64,000 nt of DNA from Daphnia carinata (lineage: Eukaryota; Arthropoda; Branchiopoda; Diplostraca; Daphniidae), in contig NC_081331.1 of assembly GCF_022539665.2 (NCBI RefSeq), positions 5,304,501-5,368,500 of the forward strand, written 5' to 3'. Positions within the stretch are counted from its first letter, which is position 1, and the number at the start of each line of letters is the position of its first letter. Positions 45,467-58,670 of this stretch are shown here, piece by piece. The notes under the pieces were generated by a model. That model saw only the letters and a program-made list of their open reading frames with translations, had not been told where the DNA came from and did no database searches. A program made the position numbers and the translations under genes.

Positions 45467-48400
45467 ATGAAGAAAATGCGTTGTTGTTCAGTGACGGCGG
45501 TGGCGCTGCTGCTGTTGATTTCAAACGTTTTGGCCGGTAAGTGTCTTGTTGTTTTTTTGAATCATTACATGGTGCCAACACTTTGGGTCAAGGATTCGAC
45601 CTCGTTCAACCTCTCTCTCTCCCCTCAACACACAAATAGGGGAAAATACGTTTTCTATTGAATTTCGTTATCTGTTTGATACTCAAGGGCTGTCGCACTG
45701 GAAAAATAAAAAGCTCTTGGATAATCCATCGGGAAATATGGAATGAGGGAGAGAAAGAAAGAGTTTTGTCATCCCAACATAGGCCTTTTGTTGTCCCCCT
45801 TTCTTCAGAGTACACTCCACCTTTTCTCGGTCTACCACCTGCTTGCCTCGAGGCTACGCCAATGGCTGGTCAAACGGAATGAAAAAAAAAAAAACATGTC
45901 CAAGCAAAGTACCAAACATGAACTAAAAAATTCTAGTAAACCCTGAAGGGAAACGATTGAATTCCTATATTTAAGGGGAAAAAAATTGGTCCTTTTGATC
46001 GCGTGGTTTTATTTTCTTTTTCTGGTATGTACGCCTATTTCACGACTAGAGAAAATGTTTTCAAAGATGGCCGTTATTTTTTTCTTCAAACCGAGAAAAA
46101 AAAAAGTTGGAGAAACAAAAGAAGAATAGGGCGCCACAGGTAGCTCTGGCTCTCCGACCCTCTTTTTTTCGAAACAGCGCTCCGGGCGACCTCCATTCGT
46201 CTTGCTACCTTTCAGGTACATTCTCCCAAGGGGTGACTCGAAGTTCTTGGCGTGCACCGCCATCTTGGCTTCACCTCGACCATATGCTAATGAACTCTTT
46301 TTTTTTTTGTGTTGTTGCTGCTTGAATTTCAATCGACTGTTTCCTTATTTTTTTTGTGAAACTTTTCGTACGTCACCAAGGAAATGAAAAGTTTGCACAG
46401 GTGTGCAATTCTTGCTTTAGGGTATTTACAAATTAATAAAAGTTAGGGAGTTTTACTTTCTTTTCGGCTATCCGGTGATGCACTTTTTATTTTCGTTTGA
46501 ATTTTGGAGTTTGTACAGTCGTTCCATGTTTATCCAAATCCCCCCCCCCCCCCCCCCCTCCCTCGTTCAAACATGCGGGACAAACCCTTCCGGCCATTGT
46601 TCCCCCCCTCCGAAACTCTCTAGTCGGCCAACAAGATGGCGTGTTGTGTTATTCGGAAGCGATAAGCTGTTGTGACTTTGGAGTTGTTGCCATGACGACC
46701 TTGAGCTCTAGTAACGTCCAGTCGGCACGCAATCTTAACATTATCTGCGGGACTAAAATTTTTTTTCATCTGTCAAAAAAAAAAAAAAAATAGAAAAGAA
46801 AAAGAAAGAAAACTAGTTGGTCGTATATTTTGGTTAGCCAGATTCAAGAGGGAGCCATGTTTGAAATATGATTTTTCCACCACTTTTGTGTGTGTGTTAA
46901 AATGTTAGCGGCTGTAACTCGATCCCAAGTCCAGATGGCAGTCGTAGTCGTACGGCTTTTTACTCTATGCTTTTTAATGACTCGTAGAGAAGGAAAGAAG
47001 AAAAAAAATCTTTCACAAATTTTATTTTCTTTCACTCTTGCACCCCTAGTGAAAACATGAAAAATGAAGGGGGAGGAGGTTTTTTTGTATGCTGTTTTGC
47101 TGCTGTTATAGGGGGCTTTGTGGTGCCGGTCAACCGGTTAAAATAGACCCCGCTTGAACGGCTTCACGCCCCCTCTAAACGATCCTTACGGTGTTGACCC
47201 CATTCGTCAGGGCTAACACAGCTCTCCTTCTTTCTCTCCCTCTCTTTTGAATACGGACCCTGATTTCGTGTTTTGGGGGTGCGAGTTTCCCCTCGAATAG
47301 GTAACCATTATTGTCAAGGTACTGTGCCGAGTTCATTGGCATTTGACCGAAGATAATGTGATTATTTCCGTGTAATATCATTTCTATACAGCTGTTGTTA
47401 AGAAGAAAGAAAGAAAAAATGGAGAGGGGGATGTTTTCAAAGGTTTACATTATCGCTCATCGATATTGTAAGCGGTAGAGAATAACGTGAAGTGTTTTGA
47501 TTCCCGTTTGCATTCAGGGAGGATGTTGATGGGTGTTATTCTCTTAATCCATCATCAGTTTGATTGGTAGTTTATTCTCCCCCCCTTCCTTGTTTCTTCT
47601 TTTTTTCAGGTTGTTCAATGAGAAAATTACCGGTGTGCATTGCCGTTTCCTCTAACGGATGAATACCTTTTCTCTGTGCAATAAAATGGGGAAAAAATAG
47701 CAGGAAAAGTGGTGTTCTTTTTTGGTCGGTTCACCTAACAGTGCTCTCTTCCCACGCCACTTTTAGTTTAAAAGAGCCCGTAGGCTTTAGTGATAGTAAA
47801 ATAGAAAACAAAATAGGCTTCGTGATGAACTTATTCGACGTGTAACATTGGGGAGACATTTCCCCCCTTTTGTTCGTTTAATAAACTTTTCATTTCTCCT
47901 GTTGCTTAATGGGATTACACTTGTAGGTCCAAATGTTTGAAAGGAAAGGGGGGGGGGGGAATGTTTATCGAGTTTGTCGTCGCTTTTTGTTTTTGTTTTA
48001 ATTGCATTTTGGCGTTCCCACCGCAATGGACTTAATGGTGTACGGTTGGGGGAGAGTTGACTGGAGCGTGATTCCGGCGCTGTGTGTCCGCGAAATTCAT
48101 TGGTTCATAAATTTAAATGAGGACAACAACACACAAAAAAATTTTTTTTTTGAAATTTTTACGAGATGCCATTCCTAGTTTTCTTGACAAAAATGTGTTT
48201 TTTTTTTCTTTTTCTTCTTATTGGTCATGCAGATGGTTCCAACGAGTCGCATCACGTGACTGTGAGGCAAGCGACTGGCGGCGGTCGAAGTAACCGCGTG
48301 ACGGATACCTTTGTAACACCCAGTCAACAGGAATTGGAGCGAACAGGGTCTCCTGTAAGTTCTCTCTCTCTTTGTATCCTAAATTCATCTGCATTCGATC

Positions 48401-51400
48401 ATTGCATTGTTTTTTTTTTTTTTTAATTCAATTACCTTAACAGCGATCGAACGCTAATAAGCGCGTGGAGAACAAGTACCGACCCGTTTTCTACAAATGC
48501 GAATCTGCCGCTTTGGAAGAAGGCAAACCACCTGGAACGGTTGTCTCCGAAGTCAAAGCGTACGACAACGACACCGATTCGGCTGGTGATATCTTTTTTA
48601 CCATCTTGCGTGCTGGATCGGAAAAAGAATTCGAAGTCGATCCCGTTACGGGTAGCATTCGGAGCAGCAAGGTAAAAAAGAAAGAAAGAAGGAACAAACG
48701 AATGAAAATTGCCACGATTTCTTTTTGCTTTTCTCTTTTTTTTTGTTTTTCAGTCATGTAACATTATTTTTCGATTGATTAATTTTTGCTTAGTCGTTCG
48801 ATCGAGACGAGCCGGCCCGAGAGAAAATTGCCTACGTCACAGTCAAAGCCACAGACAGAGGCACTCCGCCGCTCGAGGCCATTTGTACTTTCAACGTGAC
48901 TATAGGAGATATTAACGATAATGCCCCCATGGTATGAATTATGCGTCTTAAAAATAACGAAACATAAAATAACGTTTGTTTGGGCTATTTGGCTAAACAT
49001 TTAAAATTGTTTTGTTTTTTATTTGTCGCCGACAGTTTGACAAATCGGCTTATGATGAATCGGTTCCGCGTGATTTGGAAATTAACAAGCTGGTCATGCG
49101 TATAGCCGCCACTGATGTGGACGCGGGCGAAAACGCCCGCATTTCATACGGATGGGATGCCGGATCCGGGCCAGATGCCGACTATTTTGACCTCGATAAA
49201 TCCACTGGAGCTATTCATCTGAAAAAGAAAATCACGGTATGTAAAAAAAAAAGAAAAAGGCGATCCATTTCAAATGTTTTTTTTTTTCGTTTTTTATGTT
49301 TATGACCACCATTCATTTGTTTTATTTGATCTTCTCGTGTCGTTTGCAGCAAAACGAAGGCTACAAGTTTGCGTTGATGGCCGTAGCTCGTGACAACGGA
49401 TCGGAACCGATGAGTTCTCGAGTCCGAGTCATGATTAACGTGGCTTCTTCAAAAATCAAGCCGCCATTTTTCACTGATATACCTGAACCGGTGAGTTTGC
49501 CGGAAAACTACACGTCGTACAAGACCCCGATCGCCACGCTAGCTGCCCATTCCAATATTGCCGCACCCGATCTCTACTTCGAGCTGGTCAAGGGACAAAC
49601 GGAACAGACCAATAGCGATGAAACATTCCGTATCAACGAACGCGGCAATTCGGTCGATATTCACGCAGCAAAAGCGCTCGACTACGAAAAAGTCACGCAA
49701 TACATCCTGACTGTCCGCGTCAAAAACGAGGCTGGCGTGGCCGCTGAAACTGTGCTCACCGTCAGCGTCGAGGACGTAAATGACGAAATCCCGACTTTCA
49801 TGGCCGTCGACGGTGGCAGCGTGCTGGAGAATTCGGTAGCCAATACGTTTGTGCTGAAAGTGCAAGCCACTGACAGAGACGCCACCTACCCCAACAATTG
49901 GGTGAGGTACGAGCTGCGCGATTTTAAGGATAAATTCGAAATCGATCGCAACACGGGCGACATCCGCACCAAAGTTAAACTGGATCGTGAAGAGCGCAAA
50001 TCATATCCGTTGACTGTCGTTGCCTACGATGGCAGAGAGTCGGCCTTGACGTTGGACGGATTGCCCAATCAGAGCGCCAAGAGGTTCCAGATCGAAGTGG
50101 CTGACGTCAACGATAACGCGCCTTTCTTCCCGCAATCCGAGTACTTTGCCGAAATCGCTGAGAACGCCGACATCGGAGCCAAAGTCAGCGAATTGACAGC
50201 GTTGGATAACGACACGGAGTCTCAGCTGACTTACGATATCGTCAGCGGCAACGCTGGACTAGTCTTCTCCATCGAAGCGCAAACGGGTCTACTCAAAGTC
50301 CAGCAACCGCTCGACTACGAGACAACGAAGAGCTACGATTTGATTGTCGAAGTGGACGATGGCAAACAAAAGGCCACCACCAAGGTTAACGTCAAGATTA
50401 TTAACGTCAACGACAACAAACCGCAATTCATGAACAACAATCCGGAGCATAAATACGGCATTGTTGAGAACACTGTGCCCAATGGGCCCATCGTCCGCGT
50501 GAACGCCACTGACCCTGATTACGACCCACTAACGGCCGAGGGGCCCATGAAAATCACCTACACGCTCAGCGGGTCTCATGCCGATTCGTTTCAAATCAAT
50601 CAGTTGGGAGAGCTGTCCATCGTTCGTCCATTGGATCGCGATTTGCCTGCCGGCCGTCGAGACTGGTCTGTCTTCGTCGTTGCTCAAGATGAATTAGATG
50701 GCGTCCGCTTGGAAAACACGTTGGAAGTTGTCGTTTTCTTGGACGATATCAACGACAACGCTCCCTTCCTGGACATGACCCGTGTTGTCTGGCGTGAAAA
50801 TCAACCACAAGGACGGATCGTCCAGCTGAATGCCAGTGACTACGACGAACCGAAGAACGGCCCTCCCTTCACCATGAAAATGGCCGATACGGCCGAAGAC
50901 GTTGTCAAAACGGCTTTCCGTATTGAGGGATCCCCAACTTCTTCCTGGTCGTTGATGGCCACGAGAACGTTTGATCGTGAAGAACGGAAGGAATATGCCG
51001 TGCCGATTGTCATTAGTGACAGCGGCCAGCCGGCTTCCTTGACCGCCACGTCGACACTGACGGTAGTGATTGGAGACGAAAACGACAACCCCATGTCTGA
51101 CGGTTCCAGTTCTATCCTCGTCTACAATTATCGTAACTCGCTGCCCGATACGGAAATCGGTCGAGTCTTTGTCCAGGATGCCGATGATTGGGTAAGTCCG
51201 TTATTCTGACCGTGTGTCGAACACAGTTTTCTTTGTTGTGAAAGAAAGAAAAAAAAAAATAGGCAATAAATAATATTTTTGGTTTTTCAACACGTTACAG
51301 GATTTGCCGGACAAAACATTTGCCTGGTCGTCCAACGCTATTCCGCCTCCGTATTTCACAGTCACGGCATTCGGTGGTTTCATCACGATGCGTACCCGCA

Positions 51401-53433
51401 CGCCACCCGGCGTCTACCCACTCAAATTCCACGTACGCGACAATGTGCGTCAGGAGGAAGCTGACGCCACGGTTACCGTCACGGTCCAAGAGATTACCGA
51501 GGAGGCGGTCCGGCGTTCCGGTTCGATCCGGTTGAGCGGCGTTGACCAGGAAGAATTCATTAAAGACACACCCAGCAAGAAGGACCTGCTGCGCCAGAAG
51601 GTGGCTGAATACGTTGGCGCCCTAGAAGAGAACGTCGATGTCTTTACGGTCATGAGCAGCTCGCCTTCACGCAACCACAGCGTCGATGTCCGGTATTCCG
51701 CTCACGGTTCTCCTTATTACGACCCGGTGAAGCTCAATGGCTTGACGGCCGCCCATCAAGCCGAATTGGAGCGTTTGCTGGACGCTGAAGTTCTCATGTT
51801 TGGCATTGATGAGTGTCTGTATGAGAAGAATCCCGTCTGCTCCGAAGGTAGCTGCTCTAATCGACTGGTCATCTCAGACCAACAGCCCTACCGCGTGGCC
51901 ACCAATACGTCCACTTTCGTCGGTGTCGACGCTCGAATTGTCCCGGAATGCGTCTGCTTGGCCGACGAGTACCTTTCGTCCTCGTCTTGTTCGGCTACCT
52001 CGTGTCTCAATGGTGGAACATGCACTGGAGACGCTTCGCGCCCTTGTCGCTGCCCCGACGGATTCCAGGGACCGAGATGCGAAGGACTCGATGTTTCTTT
52101 CGGTGGAACTGGTTGGGCCTGGTACGATCCTCTTCCAACCTGCGCCTCCGGTTACCTGTCTCTGACTTTGATCGCCCAGACGGGCAACGGGCTCATACTT
52201 TACTCTGGGCCGACTGCTGTACCACCTGATACGAGCGTATCTGATTTCTTGGCTCTTGAGCTCCGAGAAGGTTCTCCTGTTCTCTACCTCGACCTCGGCT
52301 CTGGGACGAAACGTCTTGAATTGCCTGACCGTTCGCGTAACTTGGTGGACGGCAAAGCCCACGACCTGGAAATTAGCTGGAATCAGCGATCCGTCCAAAT
52401 GAGACTGGGCCAGTGCAGTGATGGACAGCCGTACTGTTCAGCTTCCTCTGGTTTGGTTGGTTCTAATGAATACCTCAACGTCAACGGACCTCTTCAAGTG
52501 GGCGGCATCACTGCCGACCTCCAGAAACTTCGGTTAGCTCTCAATTGGGGCTCCATTCCCACCGATATTGGTTACTCCGGTTGCATTCAAAACTTGACCT
52601 TCAATGGCCTCACTTACAACCTCTACGATCCTGGATATTTCAGAAACGCTACACCTTCGTGCGCCGGCGTAGTCTTGCCCGTCCAAACGGGCGGCTTTGG
52701 CTGGGAATTGATTATCGCCTTACTTGTTAGCCTTTTAGTCTTGATGATTCTCATCCTGGTGTTTGTGGCGTACCGGCGACGAAACCGCAAAGACAAGCCC
52801 AAAGATTTCCACGACGACATCCGTGAAAACATCATCAACTATTCTGATGAAGGTGGCGGCGAAGGAGACATGACCGGCTACGATTTGTCCGTTTTGCGGA
52901 TGACGCCAGATGGTAAACCGCTCATTGGTCGCAGCGACGACTATGGCAAGTTGCTCAAGGTATGGTTTGGCTTTCTTCTTTCATTGAAAATGTTAATTGG
53001 ATTAATTGTATTGCTGTTTTTATCAATTCCAGGACGAAGATTTGAGGCCGAAACGCGCAGCTCCTGGACAAGTGCCAGACATTAGCCAATTTTTGGACGA
53101 CAATAAAGGGCGTGTTGATCGCGATCCCGACGGCTTGGCCTATGACGATTTACGTCATTACGCATATGAAGGAGATGGAAATTCTATGGGTTCCCTTTCC
53201 TCGTTGGCTTCGGGTATGCATAATTATTTTCATGACTTAGCAGCAAAGATATTAATGAACTCATTTTCTTCTAAATAGGAACGGACGACGGCGATTTAGA
53301 TTTCGAGTGCTTGTCGGACTTTGGTCCGCGTTTTAAGAAATTGGCCGATATGTACGGCGATCATTCTAGCGAAAGCGAAGACGGAGAGGACGGACAACAA
53401 GGCGGCCAATCGGGCAGCGAGTCTTGGTGCTGA
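45467..53433 (+). CDS. shg: Classical cadherin, DE-cadherin/Shotgun-like
   Basis: Calcium-dependent epithelial adhesion receptor linked to catenins. Exons: 45467-45536, 48233-48354, 48444-48671, 48794-48931, 49036-49236, 49350-51191, 51301-52959, 53033-53213, 53279-53433; phases close to 1531 residues (fly Shotgun is about 1,507). A signal peptide (MKKMRCCSVTAVALLLLISN) is followed by a short pro-region with a dibasic NKR site near residue 70. There are seven cadherin repeats marked by DINDNAP, DVNDEIP, DVNDNAP, NVNDNKP, DINDNAP and DENDNP, plus a degenerate eighth. Then come one EGF domain (about 1097-1127, CLNGGTCTG), one laminin-G domain, and a membrane span (about 1336-1360). The tail has a p120-binding DEGGGEGDMTGYDLS and a beta-catenin-binding FGPRFKKLADMYG. 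This layout matches the short arthropod type IVa. Confidence 0.93.
45537..48232 (+). other. 2.7-kb first intron of the cadherin gene
   Basis: Separates the signal-peptide exon from the rest and is far longer than the other introns of this gene (about 70-110 bp). It contains AAGATGGC or its complement at 46064, 46259 and 46633, a poly-C run (46542-46558) and several A/T homopolymers. No coding sequence is seen. Long first introns often carry enhancers; that is inference here. Confidence 0.6.
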
Positions 53434-54943
53434 TTCTACTTTATATTAAAAAAAAAGAGCTTAACGAGGCAACTTTTTTTTCCATCCCCCCCAATTCCAG
53501 TCTCTTTTATATTAAAAAAAAATCGAAATAGGAAAAAGAAAAAGAAAAGATGACAATTAATCCAATGACAAAATGCGTTAAATCCAACAAGAGAGGACCA
53601 AACTGCCCGGCAGTCACAAAAGCGGATGCTATGCAACATTTGTGTTTGTTTTTTTCTTAATTATTCGGTGCGTTGTACAAGACGTTGTGTGATCTCACAG
53701 CTCGTGTGTTGGCACTGTTGTTGGATTTTGTTGTTTGTCTGGACGGATGTGACCGTTTTGATGCTCGTCCGTAATGACCATCAATTCCCCTCCCCCCTCT
53801 CTCTCTCCCTCGAAAGAAAGTCTTTCTTGAATATGACTTGTATAGAATTTTCTAAATGCGTCTGGAACAAAGAGTTTAAATTGATTCGTGCCTCGCCGTC
53901 AAGAGGAAGAAAAAAAAAATAATAGTAACATTTTTTGGAGTTATACAGTAGCCTGTATGTTAATACAGCTAGTCATCAGATTGGTACACCGCGCTGCCCC
54001 CCTCCACAACTCTTCCCAATTGTAATACAGAATGATTTTTGTTTTCTCTCCCTTCTCGAGCAAATGCCAATGTTTGTCTGTCGCCATTTCACTTTAATAA
54101 TCTTTTTTGATTGAAAACGTGTTCTTTTTTTTTCACGGTCTTTAACTAATTGATTCGTTTTGTTATCTTTACACAAGTTTTTTCACACAACACACAACCA
54201 GATGCCCTTTGAGTGCCTTTCACCTGCACATGATTTTTTCGTATACTCGCGCGCATTTTCTTGTTCGTGAAGACACAAACAAAAAAATCCATTCGACATT
54301 TGTCGAACGTTATGCCAATTTTCTTGTATCTATTTGCGGAAAAAAAAATGCAGAAATAAAATAAAAAATCGTGGTGTTGAAAAAGAACCAAAGTGTTTGC
54401 TCCATTGCATTTCATTGTGCACTGTTCGTCGACCCTTTTTATTATTTTTTTTTCAAGTAAAAGGCGTGCAATTTAAGTGGGTCACAGACTTGACGAGGGT
54501 GAAAGTCCACTTTCATTTATGTTTCGTGGGTAGAAACAGCCAAAAAAAAAGAAATAAATAAAAAAACGATTCTTCAAAATAACACGAGATCTGATGGTTG
54601 TGATAACATTTTAGCGCGGAGCTTCCGCTCATTCAGTCGCTTCTTTTTGTACCTCCAATTCATCACACAATCCTCATCCGATTCGATAGTGCGCGAGTTG
54701 AAGGCCCAACGGCAAGCGGACGTGATACCGGTAAATTATTATTCATTTTGTGTACTGAATATGAAATAGTTTATTTGTTGTATTTTTTTTTTTTTTTTTT
54801 GCGTGGCCGGTTAAACTGAAGAAGACCATCGCTGTTGGTGATTCCTGAAAGCACGCCGGCACGTCACGAGAAATAGCCAGTAATACCATAAGGATATCCC
54901 GTCAACGCGACCAGAATGAGTTGTATCCGCCTCTTAGCATTCG
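53434..54943. other. Cadherin 3' region and spacer before the GH16 gene
   Basis: A/T-rich with many poly-A and poly-T tracts. It contains the cadherin 3' untranslated region; candidate AATAAA signals occur near 54355 and 54555. No gene is supported. Confidence 0.5.
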
Positions 54944-54950
54944 TATAAAA
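54944..54950 (+). promoter_or_regulatory. TATA box of the GH16 gene
   Basis: TATAAAA at 54944-54950 lies 168 nt upstream of the ATG. An arthropod initiator-like TCAGT is at 54982-54986. Spacing of TATA to the initiator A (about 40) is slightly long, so the start site may be a few bases earlier. Confidence 0.55.
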
Positions 54951-55111
54951 AGACGCGGGTCGCGTATGGCTTTGTCGCATATCAGTTGCATTTTGAGATT
55001 CAGTGAGTGACCAACCGAAAGGCGGACAAGTGCAAAGCGCGCGCAACTGGCAAAAACTTAAAAAACAAAAAGGGTGGTGGAAACGGTTGCGTGACGACCG
55101 GCGTGACAGAA

Positions 55112-57201
55112 ATGAAGGGAAAGGAAGCGATCGTGATTGTGTGGTTACTGTTGGCACTTCACAACAAAGTGAAAGCCACCTGGAGTCAATTTTATCATCT
55201 GCGAGGGCGGCTCATCTTTCAGGAAGAATTTGATTTTTTGAACACATCTCGGTGGCAGCACATTATCACCGCATGGAGGGGCGGTAACAACGAATTTGAA
55301 TATTATACCGATAGGCCGGAAAACAGGTACGAGCCGCAATTGTTTTTTCACCAATTTTTACGTTCAACGCTTTATGTTAATTTCTGTTTTTTTTTTTTTC
55401 TGTAAGTTATGTTCGGGATGGTGTCTTGCACATCAGGCCCACTCTGACAGCCGATCGTTTTGGTCAGGACTTCCTTTACAATGGCACGCTGGATCTCTGG
55501 CCGGAAGGGTGCAACGTCAACTACAACGGCGGATGTGTCGCGTATGTGCGCACATTTTTGTTTATTTTTTTGTTTTTTTTTTTTCAAATATATTTTCCAA
55601 ACATTATTCATGTGCACGCCTCTACATACGGTTTTCTCTTCATCGTCAATCCAACCATCCATCATCAGAACGGCCGGGGAAGACATAATCAACCCTATTC
55701 AATCTGCCCGGATGCGCACTATTAATTCGTTCAGCTTTACTTACGGCACGGTCGAGATACGCGCTAAAATGCCCCGCGGCGATTGGATTTGGCCAGGTGT
55801 GTTTTCTACTTTTCGTTGTTGCGTCATTGGTGTGTACAAAAATCGCACTATTGTTTTTGCCTTTTTTCGGAGTGAAGCCATGTGGATGATGCCAACTGAA
55901 AATCGCTTCGGTCCATGGCCACGCTCTGGCGAAATCGACATTGTCGAAATTCGAGCCAATAACGATTTCACGTGTGGAAACAAACAAATGGGAAACACCA
56001 TCATGGGCTCCACTCTTCATTTCGGTACCAATTAGCAAGCCAATTAAAGAACAGTAAACGGTTTGACGATGCATGATTTTTTGCAGGTACTGACTCGAAA
56101 CACAATATTTGGAGACCTACTCATTACGAAGCGTAAGCCAACCCCATTTCTTAAAATTTATGTTGGCTCTTAAGGTTTTTTTAGCATTCACGTGTTATGT
56201 AACAATTCCGTTAGGGTATTGGAGGAAGGCGATTTTGCATCGGATTTCCACATTTTCGGACTACAACGGCTACCGCAATCGATCCGTTTCTATGTGGACG
56301 GCATTTTGATTGGTGAAATTACTCCGCCGGACGGAGGTTTCTGGGAGGTGGGCCAATTATACCAAGATCCTGGTGGACCCAACATCTGGGGCAACGGTAC
56401 AACCATGACGCCATTTGACTACCCGGTAAAAAACAATTGTTTTTATAATTTACATATCGAGTTTAGATTAAGAAGAGCCAGGTGTCCTGAACTTTAGCAG
56501 TACCAAGTACCTTTGATTGCTTTGTCACGCTACCTAAAAGCCGTTAACATTGAACCACTAGAAATAGAAAGTTGATAAAAATAGAGCAAAAAGAAAGGCA
56601 GCTTGTGCGACCGACAGACATAATTGATTTTAAACGGATTGTATCTGAAGTGAAGCAAGGTACGCACACCCGCCAAGGTGGCCGATTGGCTGAGACGATT
56701 TCTCGATTACATTTTATGGGAAAAGCGTGAAGTTGTAAATACCACCCAAGTGAAATACCACTCGCAGTCATATGCATCACATTATGCTAATCTTTTATTG
56801 GAAATTATAGTTTCACTTCATTCTCAACGTGGCAGTGGGCGGCAACTTCTTTCCCGATGGATGTATCAACCGTCCGTTTCCAAAGCCGTGGTAAGGCCCT
56901 GCCCCTGTACTTTCACACCGAATGCTTGTTGTAACCCAGTTGATCTTTGACAAAATGAATTGGAACACAATTAAGGTCGACAAGGACAAAGCAGCAAATG
57001 CTACCATTTTGGGAGAAGCGACACGAATGGCTTCCAACGTGGAACCTTCATCGAGGCGATGATCCAACTAATGCGCTCCAGGTGGACTATATACGGGTTT
57101 ACGAATACGATCCCTACGACACGATCGACTGGTACTGGTATCAAAGGAGTTTGGCTAACAACTTCATTGCCGATGCAGAACGTTCACCCGTTTATCCTTG
57201 A
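55112..57201 (+). CDS. GH16 beta-1,3-glucan-binding / glucanase-like protein (GNBP/LGBP family)
   Basis: Secreted pattern-recognition or lytic protein for fungal and bacterial beta-1,3-glucan; in crustaceans LGBPs feed the prophenoloxidase response. Exons: 55112-55326, 55407-55541, 55669-55796, 55878-56024, 56087-56132, 56215-56425, 56811-56890, 56976-57201; phases close to 395 residues. The signal peptide is about MKGKEAIVIVWLLLALHNKV. The GH16 domain spans the rest: FEYYTDRPEN, YGTVEIRAKMPRGDWIWPAM, the active-site motif GEIDIVEIR, GSTLHFG, FHIFGLQ and NVAVGGNFFPDG. The ExDxxE catalytic residues are intact, unlike the insect GNBPs that lost activity, so hydrolytic activity is possible. No extra N-terminal carbohydrate-binding domain is present. 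A decayed relative follows at 57.9 kb. Confidence 0.92.
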
Positions 57202-57289
57202 ACGATAGTCCGATGGACGAAAAAGTTTACCAAAAAGATACGTGCCTCTGCAACGTGATTGTTTTCGTTAAGTTCCTTTTTTTAGTACA

Positions 57290-57295
57290 AATAAA
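57290..57295 (+). terminator. Poly(A) signal AATAAA of the GH16 gene
   Basis: AATAAA lies 89 nt after the stop codon. Confidence 0.6.
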
Positions 57296-57301
57296 ATGAT
57301 T

Positions 57302-57887
57302 GAACTAAAAACGAATTTTTGGAGTTTTTATTCTATGTTATTAGTCACACGGCATTTATAATTGTCATTCAAAACTGATGCGAATCAAAAATGGAAAAAA
57401 TTATTCTTTATTCAGTTCCGCACTGTCCTCGCATTGCTACAGCGTGAGCAACCCAGGTGATAGCAGTCCAGGCCAGCCAATGAACTTTTTCTGAGAAAAT
57501 TTGTAGATACATCAAGGAAGTTGGGTTTTCCCCTTAAAACTTTCGTGCACATACTTTGCTATTTTCGGCAGCAAAAACGAGTTGTGTACGATAAACATCG
57601 CACATCGTGCGGTTGGGCGAAAATACATGGGGATTTCCAGCAAGGTGACACGAAGCTTCATCGCGTAATATGTTGCCAATTGGTACATGTGTACGATCAA
57701 TTTATCAACTGAATTTCTCCACGTAAATCACGAAATTCATTTCTCTGCTTGCATCAGATGTTGTTGCAAAAGGGACGCGCGGGGAATCCAATGCTCATGA
57801 GTTATTCCCTGTAGTGAAAGTGATAGCCAAGTTGAGCCAGTTGCTATTCATTTAAAAGCAAACTCATTTTTCAACATGACTGTCAAC
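57302..57887. other. Spacer between the GH16 gene and its decayed copy
   Basis: No coding sequence is seen. It may contain the decayed promoter and first part of the second copy, too diverged for me to align. Confidence 0.4.
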
Positions 57888-58670
57888 TGTTTAAATAAGT
57901 CAAGGTGGCAGCACATTGTTATCGCGTGAAAGTTAAAGCGAGAACGAATTTAAATACCGACTGTCTTGAAATCACGTACCACTTCAATCACGTTAGGTCA
58001 ATTAAAACCGATTTTTGTCGTTGACTGAATGTCTATAGGTTCGTCATAGGTTTTTTGCACAGCAGAAAACCTTAATCGTCGATCGCTTTGGGGAAGGATT
58101 TCATTACAATTGCACATTTTCCATGTACGGCGTGAATTGCAACGTCAATTAAAGTGGAGGACGTATTGCGCATATACGCGGATTATCATTATTTTCCGTC
58201 ATTTCCATTTACCCATTACCTTTTCAGGACGTTCCAAGTCCATATTGCTAACCCAGCCGTGTCCGCTTGGATGCAGGCTGTTAATTCCTTGTGATTTTAC
58301 TTGCGGCGTTTGTTGACATACACGCCAAAATTCCTCCCAATGGTTGAATCCGGTCAGGTATGTTTTTTTGTTTTTTTTTATCTCCCGTTTCTTTTATTGG
58401 GCAACGTGAACCGAATATCTTGTTTGCAAAAGCTATGTTAAAAATTGTTTTGGTTCATGGCCCGGAGAAATCGACATACCCGAACCTATCATGCAAATGA
58501 TTATTTTATTTTGCCAAGGTCGACAAGTAGGCAACAAACTAATGAGCTCTACTCTTCATTGAACACGTACATTGTTTTATATCGTTAAGCAAATCGAAAT
58601 CAAACCTCCAATTATTTCTCTACAAAAACCTGTTTCATAACATCAAAATCTGGAGGCCGTTTCACTACGT
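57888..58670 (+). pseudogene. Decayed duplicate of the GH16 (GNBP/LGBP) gene
   Basis: Segments match the upstream gene in order: GGTGGCAGCACATT (57904), GTCGATCGCTTTGGGGAAGG (58079), GTGAATTGCAACGTCAATTA (58132), a third-exon match with a donor-like CGGTCAG|GTATG (58357), GGAGAAATCGACAT (58462), GGAGGCCGTTTCACTACG (58652). Codons that are Trp and Tyr in the intact gene are stops here (GCGTGA near 57923; AATTAA near 58147), and CTTCATTGA near 58555 also ends the frame. Intron positions are kept, so this arose by DNA duplication, not retroposition. The ExDxxE codons survive as GEIDIPE. I see no match to the last exons. Confidence 0.8.

Noticed and set aside
49539-49865. Minus-strand frames within the cadherin gene (also 51874-52398)
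   Set aside because: Antisense shadows of long coding exons with GC-rich codon bias.
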